Assembly (NCBI GenBank): GCA_021782295.1
Contig: JAJXVC010000113.1
Coordinates: 1-6,405, forward strand
Length of the DNA stretch: 6,405 nt
Source: a bacterium
GTDB taxonomy: Bacteria > Eremiobacterota > Eremiobacteria > Baltobacterales > Baltobacteraceae
Direction of reading: 5' to 3'
Within the stretch, counting starts at the first letter, position 1. Each line of letters starts with the position of its first letter. Below, piece by piece: positions 6,387-6,405 of this stretch. The notes under the pieces are model-generated. The model ran no database searches. It saw only the letters and a list, made by a program, of their open reading frames with translations, and had not been told where the DNA came from. The position numbers and the translations under genes are program-made.

Positions 6387-6405
6387 GTGCCATCCTACGA
6401 GCAGG
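6387..6405 (+). CDS. Start of a divergent gene, truncated by the window end
   Basis: Six codons are visible after a GTG start, reading Met-Pro-Ser-Tyr-Glu-Gln, preceded by a strong Shine-Dalgarno. The frame remains open to the window edge. Nothing about the product can be recognised from so few residues. The gene is divergent from etfB, so it may share regulation with the etf operon, but this is only positional. Confidence 0.55.

Noticed and set aside
1..6405. A hidden mobile, phage-defence or CRISPR-like system
   Set aside because: No direct-repeat array, transposase, integrase, toxin-antitoxin pair or terminal inverted repeats were found. Codon use looks even across the window and every gap is under 80 bp.

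Overview
This 6.4 kb window is dense, ordinary-looking bacterial chromosome of about 60% GC by eye. Seven genes are supported, plus the first six codons of an eighth. The largest non-coding gap is 76 bp. I see no RNA gene, insertion sequence, CRISPR array, phage gene or defence module. The organism cannot be named from the sequence. A RseB-type envelope sensor suggests a cell with a periplasm-like compartment, and the electron transfer flavoprotein (ETF) genes suggest respiratory or fatty/amino-acid-oxidising metabolism. The Pro/Ser/Thr-rich linker and overall style would fit a little-studied lineage such as Candidatus Eremiobacterota/Vulcanimicrobiota, but that is a low-confidence impression.

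Left third, + strand (1-1988): a tightly overlapping regulatory cassette. It holds an ECF sigma factor cut at its 5' end by the window edge, a zinc-finger (ZAS-type) transmembrane anti-sigma factor, and an exported MucB/RseB-like protein. The stop and start codons overlap (ATGA, then a 14-bp overlap), which points to one transcript with coupled translation. The expected logic is that the sigma factor is held at the membrane by the anti-sigma factor, whose short extracytoplasmic tail is guarded by the RseB-like protein until an envelope signal arrives.

Right two thirds, - strand (6310 down to 2008): a four-gene run read right to left. It encodes the ETF beta subunit, ETF alpha subunit, an exported TPR-repeat protein, and a histone-deacetylase-superfamily amidohydrolase. 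Junctions are a 1-nt overlap (TAATG), a 4-nt overlap (GTGA) and an 18-nt gap, so this is probably an operon. The ETF pair carries electrons from acyl-CoA dehydrogenases or related flavoenzymes to the respiratory chain. The roles of the TPR protein and the deacetylase in this setting are not evident. The two blocks converge with only 19 bp between stop codons and no visible terminator.

Far right edge (6387-6405): a strong Shine-Dalgarno and a GTG codon begin a divergent gene that leaves the window after six codons.

The most unusual aspects are the pairing of a zinc-finger anti-sigma factor with a RseB-like partner, and the presence of a secreted TPR protein and a deacetylase at the end of an etf operon. 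I do not see clear evidence for a wholly new system.
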